Assembly (NCBI GenBank): GCA_964645155.1
Contig: CAZYBG010000085.1
Coordinates: forward strand, 1 to 13,012
Length of the DNA stretch: 13,012 bases
Direction of reading: 5' to 3'
Source of the DNA: CAZYBG01 sp964645155
GTDB taxonomy: Bacteria; Pseudomonadota; Alphaproteobacteria; Rhodobacterales; Rhodobacteraceae
Part shown: in pieces, positions 7,131 to 13,012 of the stretch
Position numbering within the stretch: position 1 is the first letter of the stretch
Layout of the letters: each line of letters starts with the position of its first letter
Translations under genes and position numbers: made by a program
Notes under the pieces: model-generated
Seen by the model: the letters and a program-made list of their open reading frames with translations, nothing else
The model's database searches: none
What the model was told of the DNA's origin: nothing

Positions 7131-7594
7131 GCGTCGCGCGCACCGCGCTCGTCCTCGCGCTTCTCGGCACGGCGGGGCTTGCGGCCTATGTCCGGCTGGC
7201 CCCGGCCGACGCGGCGCGCTGGCACGCGCGGCCCGAGATGCCGCCGGGCACCGCTGCGGGCGACACGGCGGGCGACACGGCAGGCGACACGGCGGGCGAG
7301 GGGCGCTTCATCGCAATCCGCGTGCCCGACCGGCCGCCCGCCGAGGTCCTGGCCGAGGCCGACCGCGTGATCCGCGCGACGCCGCGGACCCGGGCGATCG
7401 CCGGCAGCGTCGCCGAGGGGATGGTGACCTACGAGACGCGCTCGCGCCTCTGGGGCTTTCCCGACTACACGACGGTCTGGATCGAGGACGGCCGGATCGG
7501 CTTCTTCGGCCGGCTCAGGTTCGGCCGTGCCGACATGGGCGTGAACGCCGCCCGCATCCGCGGCTGGCTCGGCGTGCTCGGCCTCGGGCCTTGA
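7127..7594 (+). CDS. DUF1499 family protein
   Basis: A 155-aa protein starting at the ATG that overlaps the agmatinase stop (ATGA), so it is translationally coupled. Residues 5-21 are a hydrophobic helix (ALVLALLGTAGLAAY), an N-terminal anchor or uncleaved signal. The DUF1499 core follows at about 60-150, with FPDYTTVWI (111-119) and DMGVNAARIRGWL (137-149), both usual family landmarks. Between anchor and core lies a GDTA repeat linker. The family's biochemical role is unknown to me. The protein is probably exposed on the periplasmic side of the inner membrane. Its coupling to agmatinase may be only positional, since prfA follows 31 nt later. Confidence 0.8.
   Translation: MSVARTALVLALLGTAGLAAYVRLAPADAARWHARPEMPPGTAAGDTAGDTAGDTAGEGRFIAIRVPDRPPAEVLAEADRVIRATPRTRAIAGSVAEGMVTYETRSRLWGFPDYTTVWIEDGRIGFFGRLRFGRADMGVNAARIRGWLGVLGLGP
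7256..7297 (+). repeat. 12-bp tandem repeat encoding AGDT units
   Basis: Three successive copies of the codon block GCG-GGC-GAC-ACG (one with GCA), plus a partial fourth, encode residues 44-57 of the DUF1499 protein. They form a short low-complexity linker between the membrane anchor and the folded domain. The near-identity at the DNA level suggests recent slippage; copy number may vary between strains. Confidence 0.8.
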
Positions 7595-7607
7595 CCGCGG
7601 GCGTCTT

Positions 7608-7623
7608 GCGCGGAATACCGCGC
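7608..7623 (+). promoter_or_regulatory. Hairpin directly before the prfA start codon
   Basis: GCGCGG (7608-7613) and CCGCGC (7618-7623) can pair around an AATA loop, ending two bases before the prfA ATG. It takes up the place of a ribosome binding site; the only purine-rich stretch, CGGAATA, is in the stem-loop. It may lower or tune initiation. Confidence 0.35.
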
Positions 7624-7625
7624 GG

Positions 7626-8681
7626 ATGCTCCCCGAAGACCGCCTGATGCAGATCGTGCAGCGCCTCCAGTTCGTGGAGGCAAAGATGTCGGCCGGCGTT
7701 CCCGCCGCCGAGCTGGCGTCGCTCGGGCGGGAATATGCCGAACTGAAGCCGGTCGTCGCCGAGATCGAGGGCTGGCGCAGGCTTGCCACCGACATCGCCG
7801 AGGCCGAGGCGATGCTGGCCGACCCCGAGATGCGGGCGCTGGCCGAGGACGAACTGCCGCGCCTGCGGCAACGGCTGCCGGAGGCCGAGCACCGGCTGCG
7901 CCTCGCCCTGCTGCCGAAGGACGCCGCCGACGCGCGCCCGGCCATCGTCGAGATCCGGCCCGGCACGGGCGGCGAGGAGGCGGCCCTCTTCGCCGGCGAC
8001 CTGCTGCGCATGTACGAGCGGCATGCCACCTTGAAAGGCTGGCGCTTCTCGCTGATTTCGCTGACGGAAACCGAACTCGGCGGGGTCAGGGAGGCGACCG
8101 CGCGGATCGAGGGCGAGGGCGTCTTCGCCCGCCTCAAGTTCGAATCGGGCGTCCACCGCGTGCAGCGCGTGCCCGAGACCGAGGCGGGCGGGCGCATCCA
8201 CACCTCGGCCGCCACCGTGGCGGTGCTGCCCGAGGCCGAGGAGGTCGAGATCGACATCCCCGCCGAAGACATCCGGATCGACACGATGCGCGCCTCGGGC
8301 GCCGGCGGCCAGCACGTGAACAAGACGGATTCCGCCGTCCGGATCACCCACCTGCCGACCGGGATCGTCGTCACCTCGTCGCTGAAGTCGCAGCACCAGA
8401 ACCGCGAGGTCGCGATGGGGGTGCTGCGCGCGCGGCTCTACGACCAGGAGCGGACCCGCGTCGACGCCGCCCGCGCCGCGGACCGCAAGGCGCAGGTCGG
8501 CTCCGGCGACCGGTCCGAGCGCATCCGCACCTACAACTTCCCGCAGGGCCGGATGACCGACCACCGCATCAACCTCACCCTCTACAGCCTTGACCGAATT
8601 ATGGAAGGCGATCTCGACGAGGTCATCGACGCGCTGGTCGCGGCCGATCAGGCGGCCAAGCTGGCCGAGATCGAGGCATGA
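7626..8681 (+). CDS. prfA: Peptide chain release factor 1
   Basis: RF1 recognises UAA and UAG in the ribosomal A site and triggers release of the finished protein. The 351-aa product has the full class-I plan: an N-terminal coiled-coil domain, the codon-recognition motif P-x-T as PET (183-185) before GGRIHTSA, and the GGQ loop (G227-Q229) in SGAGGQHVNKTDSAVR. The P-x-T tripeptide, rather than SPF, makes it RF1 and not RF2. The start MLPEDRLMQIVQRL resembles RF1 of related bacteria; Met8 is a possible alternative. No good ribosome binding site is seen and a small hairpin lies directly upstream. The stop overlaps the prmC start (ATGA), pairing the factor with its own methyltransferase. Confidence 0.97.
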   Translation: MLPEDRLMQIVQRLQFVEAKMSAGVPAAELASLGREYAELKPVVAEIEGWRRLATDIAEAEAMLADPEMRALAEDELPRLRQRLPEAEHRLRLALLPKDAADARPAIVEIRPGTGGEEAALFAGDLLRMYERHATLKGWRFSLISLTETELGGVREATARIEGEGVFARLKFESGVHRVQRVPETEAGGRIHTSAATVAVLPEAEEVEIDIPAEDIRIDTMRASGAGGQHVNKTDSAVRITHLPTGIVVTSSLKSQHQNREVAMGVLRARLYDQERTRVDAARAADRKAQVGSGDRSERIRTYNFPQGRMTDHRINLTLYSLDRIMEGDLDEVIDALVAADQAAKLAEIEA

Positions 8682-9508
8682 CCGCAGACGAGGCGCTGCG
8701 GGCGGCGGCGGCGCGGCTTGCCGCGGCCGGTGTCGAGGGGCCGGCGCGGGACGCGCGCTGGCTTCTCGCGCATGCGCTGGGGCGCGACCCCGCCCACCTC
8801 GGGGCGCAGCTGGCCGAGCCGCTGGCACCCGAGGCGGCGGCACGGTTCGATGCGGCGGTCGCGGCGCGGGAGCGCCGCCAGCCGGTCGCGCAGATCACCG
8901 GCCGGCGCGCCTTCTGGGGGCGGGAGTTCCAGGTGACGCCCGACGTGCTCGACCCCCGCGCCGATACCGAGACGGTGGTGGCGCTGGCGCTGGCCGGGCC
9001 GTTCGGCACGGTGCTCGACCTCGGCACCGGGTCGGGTACGATCCTCGTCACCCTGCTGGCCGAGCGGCCCCGCGCCAGCGGCACCGGAACCGACATCTCG
9101 GCGGCCGCGCTTGCCGTGGCGCGCGCGAACGCCGCGGCGCACGGCGTCGCGTCCCGCGCCGGGTTCCTGCGGGCGGACTGGTATGCCGGCGTGGCCGGGC
9201 GCTTCGACCTGATCGTGTCGAACCCGCCCTACATCGCGGCCGACGAGATGCCGGCCCTCGCCCCCGAGGTGCGGGACTGGGAGCCGCGGCAGGCGCTGAC
9301 CGATGGTGGCGACGGCCTTTCGGCCTATCGCGCGATCGCCGCCGGGGCCGCGGCACGGCTCGCGCCCGGCGGCCGGCTGATCGTCGAGACCGGCGCGGCG
9401 CAGGGCCGGGCGGTCGCTCAGATCTTCCGCGCGGCGGGGCTTGAAGACCCGGCCTGCCATCCCGATCTGGAAGGGAGGCAGCGTGCGGTATCGGCCCGGA
9501 TCCGCTGA
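8678..9508 (+). CDS. prmC: Release factor glutamine methyltransferase
   Basis: PrmC methylates the side-chain amide of the GGQ glutamine of RF1 and RF2 using S-adenosylmethionine, raising termination efficiency. The 276-aa protein has a helical N-terminal substrate-binding domain (about 1-85). The SAM motif is DLGTGSGT (from D114), and the catalytic NPPY (182-185) lies in SNPPYIAADEM, the motif typical of glutamine N5-methyltransferases. The block VLDPRADTE corresponds to the family's PRxxTE segment, with Asp in the usual Ile position. The start overlaps the prfA stop by four bases. No strong terminator follows before the structured leader of the next gene. Confidence 0.95.
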   Translation: MTADEALRAAAARLAAAGVEGPARDARWLLAHALGRDPAHLGAQLAEPLAPEAAARFDAAVAARERRQPVAQITGRRAFWGREFQVTPDVLDPRADTETVVALALAGPFGTVLDLGTGSGTILVTLLAERPRASGTGTDISAAALAVARANAAAHGVASRAGFLRADWYAGVAGRFDLIVSNPPYIAADEMPALAPEVRDWEPRQALTDGGDGLSAYRAIAAGAAARLAPGGRLIVETGAAQGRAVAQIFRAAGLEDPACHPDLEGRQRAVSARIR

Positions 9509-9558
9509 TTTCCGGCCCGAAAACCGCCCGAAATGGCTGCCGCTGCCCGATTTTTCGC

Positions 9559-9588
9559 TTGTTTCGGCGTCATCGCCGTGCTTATGAG
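9559..9588 (+). promoter_or_regulatory. Promoter candidate for the structured leader and DUF4167 gene
   Basis: TTGTTT (9559-9564) and TATGAG (9583-9588) are 18 bp apart, each matching the sigma70 consensus at 4 of 6 positions. Initiation would fall near 9594-9597, at the base of the first hairpin, which adds some support. This would give the DUF4167 gene its own transcript apart from prfA-prmC. Confidence 0.35.
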
Positions 9589-9592
9589 GGCT

Positions 9593-9709
9593 GGCGAGAG
9601 GCGGGGTGCCGCAGTGGCAGCCCCCTCGCCGGCAAGCCAACCACGGAACAGACTTCGCGGCCGCATCCGCGCCAGAGGGTGGCGCACCGCGAAGACGGGC
9701 AGTACCCCG
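9593..9709 (+). ncRNA. Structured 5' leader with three consecutive hairpins
   Basis: Hairpin 1 (9593-9630) stacks GGCGAG with CTCGCC, GGGG with CCCC and TGCC with GGCA around loop GCAGT, with a few bulged bases. Hairpin 2 (9653-9694) has a perfect 8-bp outer stem, CTTCGCGG with CCGCGAAG, and a perfect 6-bp inner stem, GCGCCA with TGGCGC, around GAGGG. Hairpin 3 (9696-9709) is a short CGGG/CCCG stem. The DUF4167 start codon follows 23 nt later. I recognise no known riboswitch or small-RNA class. It may be a cis-regulatory leader, possibly autoregulatory because the gene product looks RNA-binding, or a separate small RNA. Confidence 0.5.
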
Positions 9710-9732
9710 AAACAGGCTGGACAAAAGACCAC

Positions 9733-10467
9733 ATGAGATCATCGAAATCCCGCTCGCGTTCGAAATCGAACCGCCAGCGTTCGCCCATGGGCAACATCGT
9801 CAACCGCGTGTTCGACAGTTCGGGCCCGGAAGGCAAGGTGCGCGGCACGCCGCAGCAGATCATCGACAAATACCTCATGCTCGCCCGCGATGCGCAGCTC
9901 GGAAACGACCGGGTGGCCGAGCAGAACTTCCTCCAGCACGCCGAGCACTATGCCCGCATGCTGAGCGAGGCGCAGCGCGAGCTTGATGCCCAGCGGCAGA
10001 GCTTCGACCAGCAGCGCGGCGGGCAGGAGGGCGACGAGCGCGGCGAGAACGGACAGGGCGGCCAGGGCGGCCAGGGGGGGCGGCCCGATGCCCGCCAGGA
10101 TACCCGTCCGGAAGCTCGCCAGGACGGCCGCCGCGACGATCGGGAGGATCGCCGCGACCGCCGCGATGACCAGCGCCGCGACGACCGGGGCGACGACCGC
10201 CCCGGGGCGCCGCAGGCCGGGCGCCGCGAGGACAGCCCGGCCGATGTCATCGACATCGGGCGAGGCGAGGACGGGCCGGGCCTGGTCGAGACGCCGGAGA
10301 TGCGCGACGACGCCACGGCGCAGCGCGGCACCGAAGCCACAGGCGAAGCGGATCGCGCCCCGCGCCCGCCGCGCCAGCGGCGCCCGCGCCGACCGCGCGG
10401 CGAGGATGGCGACACGGGTGGCGAGACGGGCGGCGAGACGGGCCAGACGCCCGAGGCCGCCGAATAG
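9733..10467 (+). CDS. DUF4167 domain protein with a long disordered tail
   Basis: A 244-aa protein. Residues about 1-85 are the DUF4167 region: a basic Ser/Arg/Lys N-terminus (MRSSKSRSRSKSNRQR), then NIVNRVFDSSGP, KVRGTPQQIIDKYLMLARDA and a helix with FLQHAEHYARML. This domain is widespread in alphaproteobacteria and not biochemically defined as far as I know. Residues about 95-244 are low complexity: a Gly/Gln stretch, alternating Arg/Asp blocks, a Pro/Arg cluster (209-222) and short GGET repeats. The composition suggests nucleic-acid binding or condensate-type behaviour; this is inference. I chose ATG 9733 because the conserved basic start begins there; the frame is open to 9559, but that stretch is the hairpin leader. 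It ends 16 bp from the converging rsmA. Confidence 0.88.
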   Translation: MRSSKSRSRSKSNRQRSPMGNIVNRVFDSSGPEGKVRGTPQQIIDKYLMLARDAQLGNDRVAEQNFLQHAEHYARMLSEAQRELDAQRQSFDQQRGGQEGDERGENGQGGQGGQGGRPDARQDTRPEARQDGRRDDREDRRDRRDDQRRDDRGDDRPGAPQAGRREDSPADVIDIGRGEDGPGLVETPEMRDDATAQRGTEATGEADRAPRPPRQRRPRRPRGEDGDTGGETGGETGQTPEAAE

Positions 10468-10483
10468 GCCCCCTGAGCAGGCT

Positions 10484-11326
10484 TCAGCCCGCCGCCACCG
10501 CCCGCGCCAGCGCGCAGAAGCCCTCGATCGGCACGTCCTCGGCCCGCACCGTCGGGTCGAGGCCCACCTCGCGGATTCGCGCCTCGATGTCGGGGGCAAG
10601 GCCCCGCAGGCTCGCCCGGAGCATCTTGCGGCGCTGGTTGAACGCCGCCGCGACCACACGCGAGAGCATCGCGGGCTCGGCCGGAAAGCGCGGGGCCGGC
10701 AGCGCGGCGAGGTGCACCACGGCCGAGCTGACCTTGGGCGGGGGCGTGAACGCCTCGGGCGGCAGGGTCAGGACGATCCTTGCATCGCACCGCCACTGCG
10801 CGAGCACCGCGAGCCGGCCGTAGGCCTTGCCGCCCGGCCGCGCCACGATGCGCTCGGCCACCTCCTTCTGGAACATCAGCGTGAGGCTCTGCCAGAACGG
10901 CGGCCAGACGGGCGGCGTGAGCCAGCGCACCAGCAGCTCGGTCCCGACATTGTAGGGCAGGTTCGCCACGACCCTGACCGGCGTCGCCAGATGGGCGCCG
11001 GCCTCGAAGCCGAGCGCGTCGGCCTGCACGACCTCGAGCCGGCCGGGATAGGCCGCGGCGATCTCGGCCAGCGCCGGCAGGCAGCGCGGGTCCTTCTCGA
11101 CCGCGACGACGCGGCGCGCGCCCTCGGCGAGAAGCCCGCGGGTCAGCCCGCCGGGCCCCGGCCCGATCTCGAGCACGTCGGTGCCGGAGAGATCGCCCGC
11201 CGCACGCGCGATCCTGGCGGTGAGGTTGAGGTCGAGCAGGAAGTTCTGGCCGAGCGACTTCCGCGCCGAGAGCCCGTGCCGCGCGATCACCTCGCGCAGC
11301 GGCGGCAGGCCGTCGATCGCGCTCAT
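10484..11326 (-). CDS. rsmA: 16S rRNA (adenine1518-N6/adenine1519-N6)-dimethyltransferase
   Basis: RsmA (KsgA) dimethylates two adjacent adenines in the 3' terminal hairpin of 16S rRNA, a late step in small-subunit assembly. The 280-aa protein has SLGQNFL (24-30), SAM motif I EIGPGPGGLT (53-62) with acidic E77 and D79 in the next strand, catalytic NLPYN (122-126), and the C-terminal FNQRRKMLR (229-237). ATG 11326 is chosen over the upstream in-frame Met at 11356. It gives the normal N-terminus MSAIDGLPPLREVI and lies 4 nt after the stop of the preceding membrane-protein gene, so translation is likely coupled. It is the last gene of the surA-pdxA-rsmA operon, with no clear terminator seen in the 16-bp convergent gap. 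Confidence 0.96.
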   Translation of the reverse strand: MSAIDGLPPLREVIARHGLSARKSLGQNFLLDLNLTARIARAAGDLSGTDVLEIGPGPGGLTRGLLAEGARRVVAVEKDPRCLPALAEIAAAYPGRLEVVQADALGFEAGAHLATPVRVVANLPYNVGTELLVRWLTPPVWPPFWQSLTLMFQKEVAERIVARPGGKAYGRLAVLAQWRCDARIVLTLPPEAFTPPPKVSSAVVHLAALPAPRFPAEPAMLSRVVAAAFNQRRKMLRASLRGLAPDIEARIREVGLDPTVRAEDVPIEGFCALARAVAAG

Positions 11327-11330
11327 CGCC

Positions 11331-11786
11331 TCACCCGAGGACCGGGCGCGCGGCAAGAAGGCTTGCCCAAATTACGGCCAGCGACAGCGCCAGCCCGGCC
11401 AGCACCGCGAGGACGGCATGCCGCCCTTGCGTCCACCCGTCGCGGATGAGGACCGAAAGGACCCAGCCGGCGGCGGGTGCCTGCAGGATCAGGCCCGACA
11501 CGGCGCCCGGCATCAGCGACCTTGTAAGAACCGACAGTACCACATGCGTCACCGCATTGGCGACGAGCATGCCGGCGACCAGCATGAGCGCCCATCGTGC
11601 CAGGATGCGGGCAGGACCGGCCACGAGACTGAGCATGACGACGAACAGGCAGGCGAGCGTCAGCACCCCCGTCGCAAGCCCGAGGGCCGCAGTCGACGGC
11701 GGGTCGGCCGAAGCGCCCTCTCGCGCCATCCAGGCAGGCAGGAACAGGACCTCCTCGAGGTTCTGCGCCGCGAAGGCCGCCACCAT
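11331..11786 (-). CDS. HXXEE-like integral membrane protein
   Basis: A 151-aa protein with about four hydrophobic segments (roughly 35-55, 64-85, 95-113 and 122-146). The N-terminal AAQNLEEVLFLPAW and the NAVTH (77-81) segment followed by Pro93-Gly94 match my memory of the HXXEE family, where HNLEE is usual; here Gln8 stands in place of the first His. The family's function is unknown to me. The ATG at 11784-11786 has no ribosome binding site. The frame upstream is open back to the pdxA stop and would add a Trp typical of the family start (14 codons, PFRADPHLSRAAWA), so a non-ATG start such as the CTG at 11805-11807 is possible. It lies inside the pdxA-rsmA operon, 42 nt after pdxA and 4 nt before rsmA. 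Confidence 0.72.
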   Translation of the reverse strand: MVAAFAAQNLEEVLFLPAWMAREGASADPPSTAALGLATGVLTLACLFVVMLSLVAGPARILARWALMLVAGMLVANAVTHVVLSVLTRSLMPGAVSGLILQAPAAGWVLSVLIRDGWTQGRHAVLAVLAGLALSLAVIWASLLAARPVLG

Positions 11787-11828
11787 CGCCCAGGCGGCGC
11801 GCGACAGGTGCGGGTCGGCCCGGAAGGG

Positions 11829-12815
11829 TCAACCTGCGCGGGCCCGGGCCACCGCCATGTCGCGCGCCAGCGTCAGGGCAGCGATCAGGCTCGACGGGTC
11901 GGCCCGGCCCGTGCCGGCGATGTCGAAGGCGGTGCCGTGGTCGGGCGAGGTGCGCACGAAGGGCAGGCCGAGCGTGACGTTGACACTGCCGGCGAAGTCG
12001 AGCGTCTTGATCGGGATCAGGGCCTGGTCGTGGTACATCGTGATCGCCACGTCGTAGCGCGACCGGGCGGCGTCGTGGAACAGCGTGTCGGCGGGATGCG
12101 GGCCGGACAGCAGGTAGCCCTCGGCGCGCAGCGCCTCGATCACCGGGGTGATGGTCAGCATCTCCTCCTGACCGATCGCGCCGCCCTCGCCCGCATGGGG
12201 ATTGAGGCCGCAGACCGCGATCCGCGGCGTATCGAGGCCGAAGTCGCGGATCAGCGCGGCATGGGTGATGCGGATCGTGTCGGTGAGCCGGGCGCGGGTG
12301 AGCGCGCCCGGAACCGCGGCGAGCGGCAGGTGGATCGTCGCCGGAACCACGCGCAGCAGCGGCGAGACGAGCATCATCGCGACGCGCGGCGTGCCGGCGA
12401 GGTCGGCGAGATACTCGGTATGGCCCGGAAAGGCGAAGCCCGCGCCGTCGATCAGGGCCTTCTTGCCGATCGGCGCGGTGCAGAGCGCGGCGACGGCGCC
12501 GCCCTGCGCCATGGCCGCGCCCCGGCGGATCGCCTCGATCACCGCGGCCGCATTCGCCGGGTCGGGGCGGCCGGCCACCGCGGGGGCGGGGAAGTCGAGC
12601 GGCAGCACCGGAAGCGCGCGGGCCACGACGCCCGATGCGGCCTCGGGCGCGTCGATCTCGGCGACGGGGAGGCCGCGCGGCAGGTGGCGCGGATCGCCGA
12701 TCCAGGCGAAGGGCACCGCGGCGCCGAGCCGTTCCCAGGCCTTCGCTGCGATCTCGGGCCCGATCCCGGCGGGCTCTCCGCAGGAGACCGCGATGACGCC
12801 GGGTGCGGCGCTCAT
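11829..12815 (-). CDS. pdxA: 4-hydroxythreonine-4-phosphate dehydrogenase
   Basis: PdxA oxidises 4-phosphohydroxy-L-threonine with NAD(P)+; after decarboxylation the product feeds PdxJ to make pyridoxine 5'-phosphate (DXP-dependent vitamin B6 pathway). The 328-aa protein has GEPAGIGPE (13-21), substrate-binding H132-T133 in PGHTEYLA, and the three metal histidines H162, H207 (CGLNPHAGEGG) and H262 (TMYHDQALIPIK). All three are shifted by four from the E. coli positions 166, 211 and 266. RTSPDHGTAFDIAGTG (288-303) is also typical. The start ATG overlaps the surA stop (ATGA on the minus strand), indicating translational coupling. No missing residue or anomaly was seen. Confidence 0.97.
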   Translation of the reverse strand: MSAAPGVIAVSCGEPAGIGPEIAAKAWERLGAAVPFAWIGDPRHLPRGLPVAEIDAPEAASGVVARALPVLPLDFPAPAVAGRPDPANAAAVIEAIRRGAAMAQGGAVAALCTAPIGKKALIDGAGFAFPGHTEYLADLAGTPRVAMMLVSPLLRVVPATIHLPLAAVPGALTRARLTDTIRITHAALIRDFGLDTPRIAVCGLNPHAGEGGAIGQEEMLTITPVIEALRAEGYLLSGPHPADTLFHDAARSRYDVAITMYHDQALIPIKTLDFAGSVNVTLGLPFVRTSPDHGTAFDIAGTGRADPSSLIAALTLARDMAVARARAG

Positions 12816-13012
12816 TGGTAGCGGATGGTGGCGTCGGCGAGAAGCTCGGCGAGGTAGCCGTCGGCGTAGGAGGCGAGGCGCTGGCTGACGAGCTGGTTGC
12901 GGACCTGCTCGCGCGTCGGACCGCCCGCTTCGGCGGCCGGCGCCTCCGGGTCGGCGGGCGCTGCCGTCGGCGGGACCGGCGGCGGGGGCGGCGGCGGAGC
13001 CTCCGCGGTGTC
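12812..13012 (-). CDS. surA: C-terminal end of peptidyl-prolyl isomerase SurA
   Basis: The last 66 codons of a minus-strand gene, ending at TGA 12812-12814 and running off the window. The visible part starts with a proline-rich linker (a run of seven Pro, then VPPTAAPADPEAPAAEAGG). A helical tail follows, containing REQVRNQLVSQRL, SYADGYLAELLADATIRYQ and the stop. This tail matches the C-terminal helix of alphaproteobacterial SurA, a periplasmic chaperone and prolyl isomerase for outer-membrane protein assembly. No parvulin domain is inside the window, so the call rests on the tail and on its position directly before pdxA, as in the conserved lptD-surA-pdxA-rsmA cluster. The long proline run is the only unusual trait. 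Confidence 0.75.
   Translation of the reverse strand, partial: DTAEAPPPPPPPVPPTAAPADPEAPAAEAGGPTREQVRNQLVSQRLASYADGYLAELLADATIRYQ

Noticed and set aside
9593..9732. Possible known RNA (tmRNA, RNase P, SRP RNA or a riboswitch)
   Set aside because: I looked for the SRP GGAAGGAAGCAGC-like core, the RNase P GAGGAAAGTC start and the usual TPP and cobalamin boxes and found none. It stays an unassigned structured leader.
9533..9736. A 67-codon plus-strand frame between prmC and the DUF4167 gene
   Set aside because: No good ribosome binding site, Arg/Ala-rich composition after codon 20, and it runs straight through the paired hairpins. I favour a non-coding leader.
1..13012. Mobile element, CRISPR array, toxin-antitoxin or defence system
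   Set aside because: No transposase, integrase, repeat-spacer array, tRNA-flanked island or defence domain is visible; codon usage and gene content are uniform housekeeping chromosome.

Overview
The window is very GC-rich with GC-ending codons throughout. It reads as ordinary chromosome of an alphaproteobacterium, most likely of the Rhodobacterales. The supporting evidence is the alphaproteobacterial heme A synthase, the prfA-prmC-DUF4167 gene order and the surA-pdxA-rsmA order. There are no insertion sequences, phage genes, tRNAs, rRNAs or CRISPR arrays. This is inferred from gene content and codon usage only; no search was run.

Left part (1-2070): the 3' end of a plus-strand gene (possibly phytoene/squalene synthase family), a hairpin, and a convergent periplasmic glycerophosphodiester phosphodiesterase. 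The phosphodiesterase gene has a strikingly periodic 11-bp PHO-box-like array in front of it. Upstream on the same strand is a 49-codon gene with a textbook ribosome binding site, followed by a 12-bp perfect hairpin.

Middle (2071-7594): heme A synthase ctaA abuts an M32 metallocarboxypeptidase. The latter overlaps tail to tail a DadA/PuuB-type FAD oxidoreductase. Divergent from the oxidoreductase is an agmatinase, translationally coupled to a small DUF1499 protein. Agmatinase makes putrescine and PuuB-like oxidases consume a putrescine derivative, so this pair may be a small polyamine module.

Right part (7626-13012): prfA and prmC overlap by ATGA; PrmC methylates the GGQ glutamine of release factor 1. 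Then comes a DUF4167 gene behind a 220-nt leader holding three consecutive hairpins. Convergent to it is a minus-strand operon in the order surA (C-terminal end only), pdxA, an HXXEE-like membrane protein and rsmA. This is the conserved envelope/vitamin B6/ribosome-maturation cluster with one extra membrane gene inserted.

I see no clearly new multi-gene system. The items most worth checking are the PHO-box array, the 49-aa protein, the structured leader before the DUF4167 gene, and the HXXEE-like insertion in the pdxA-rsmA operon.
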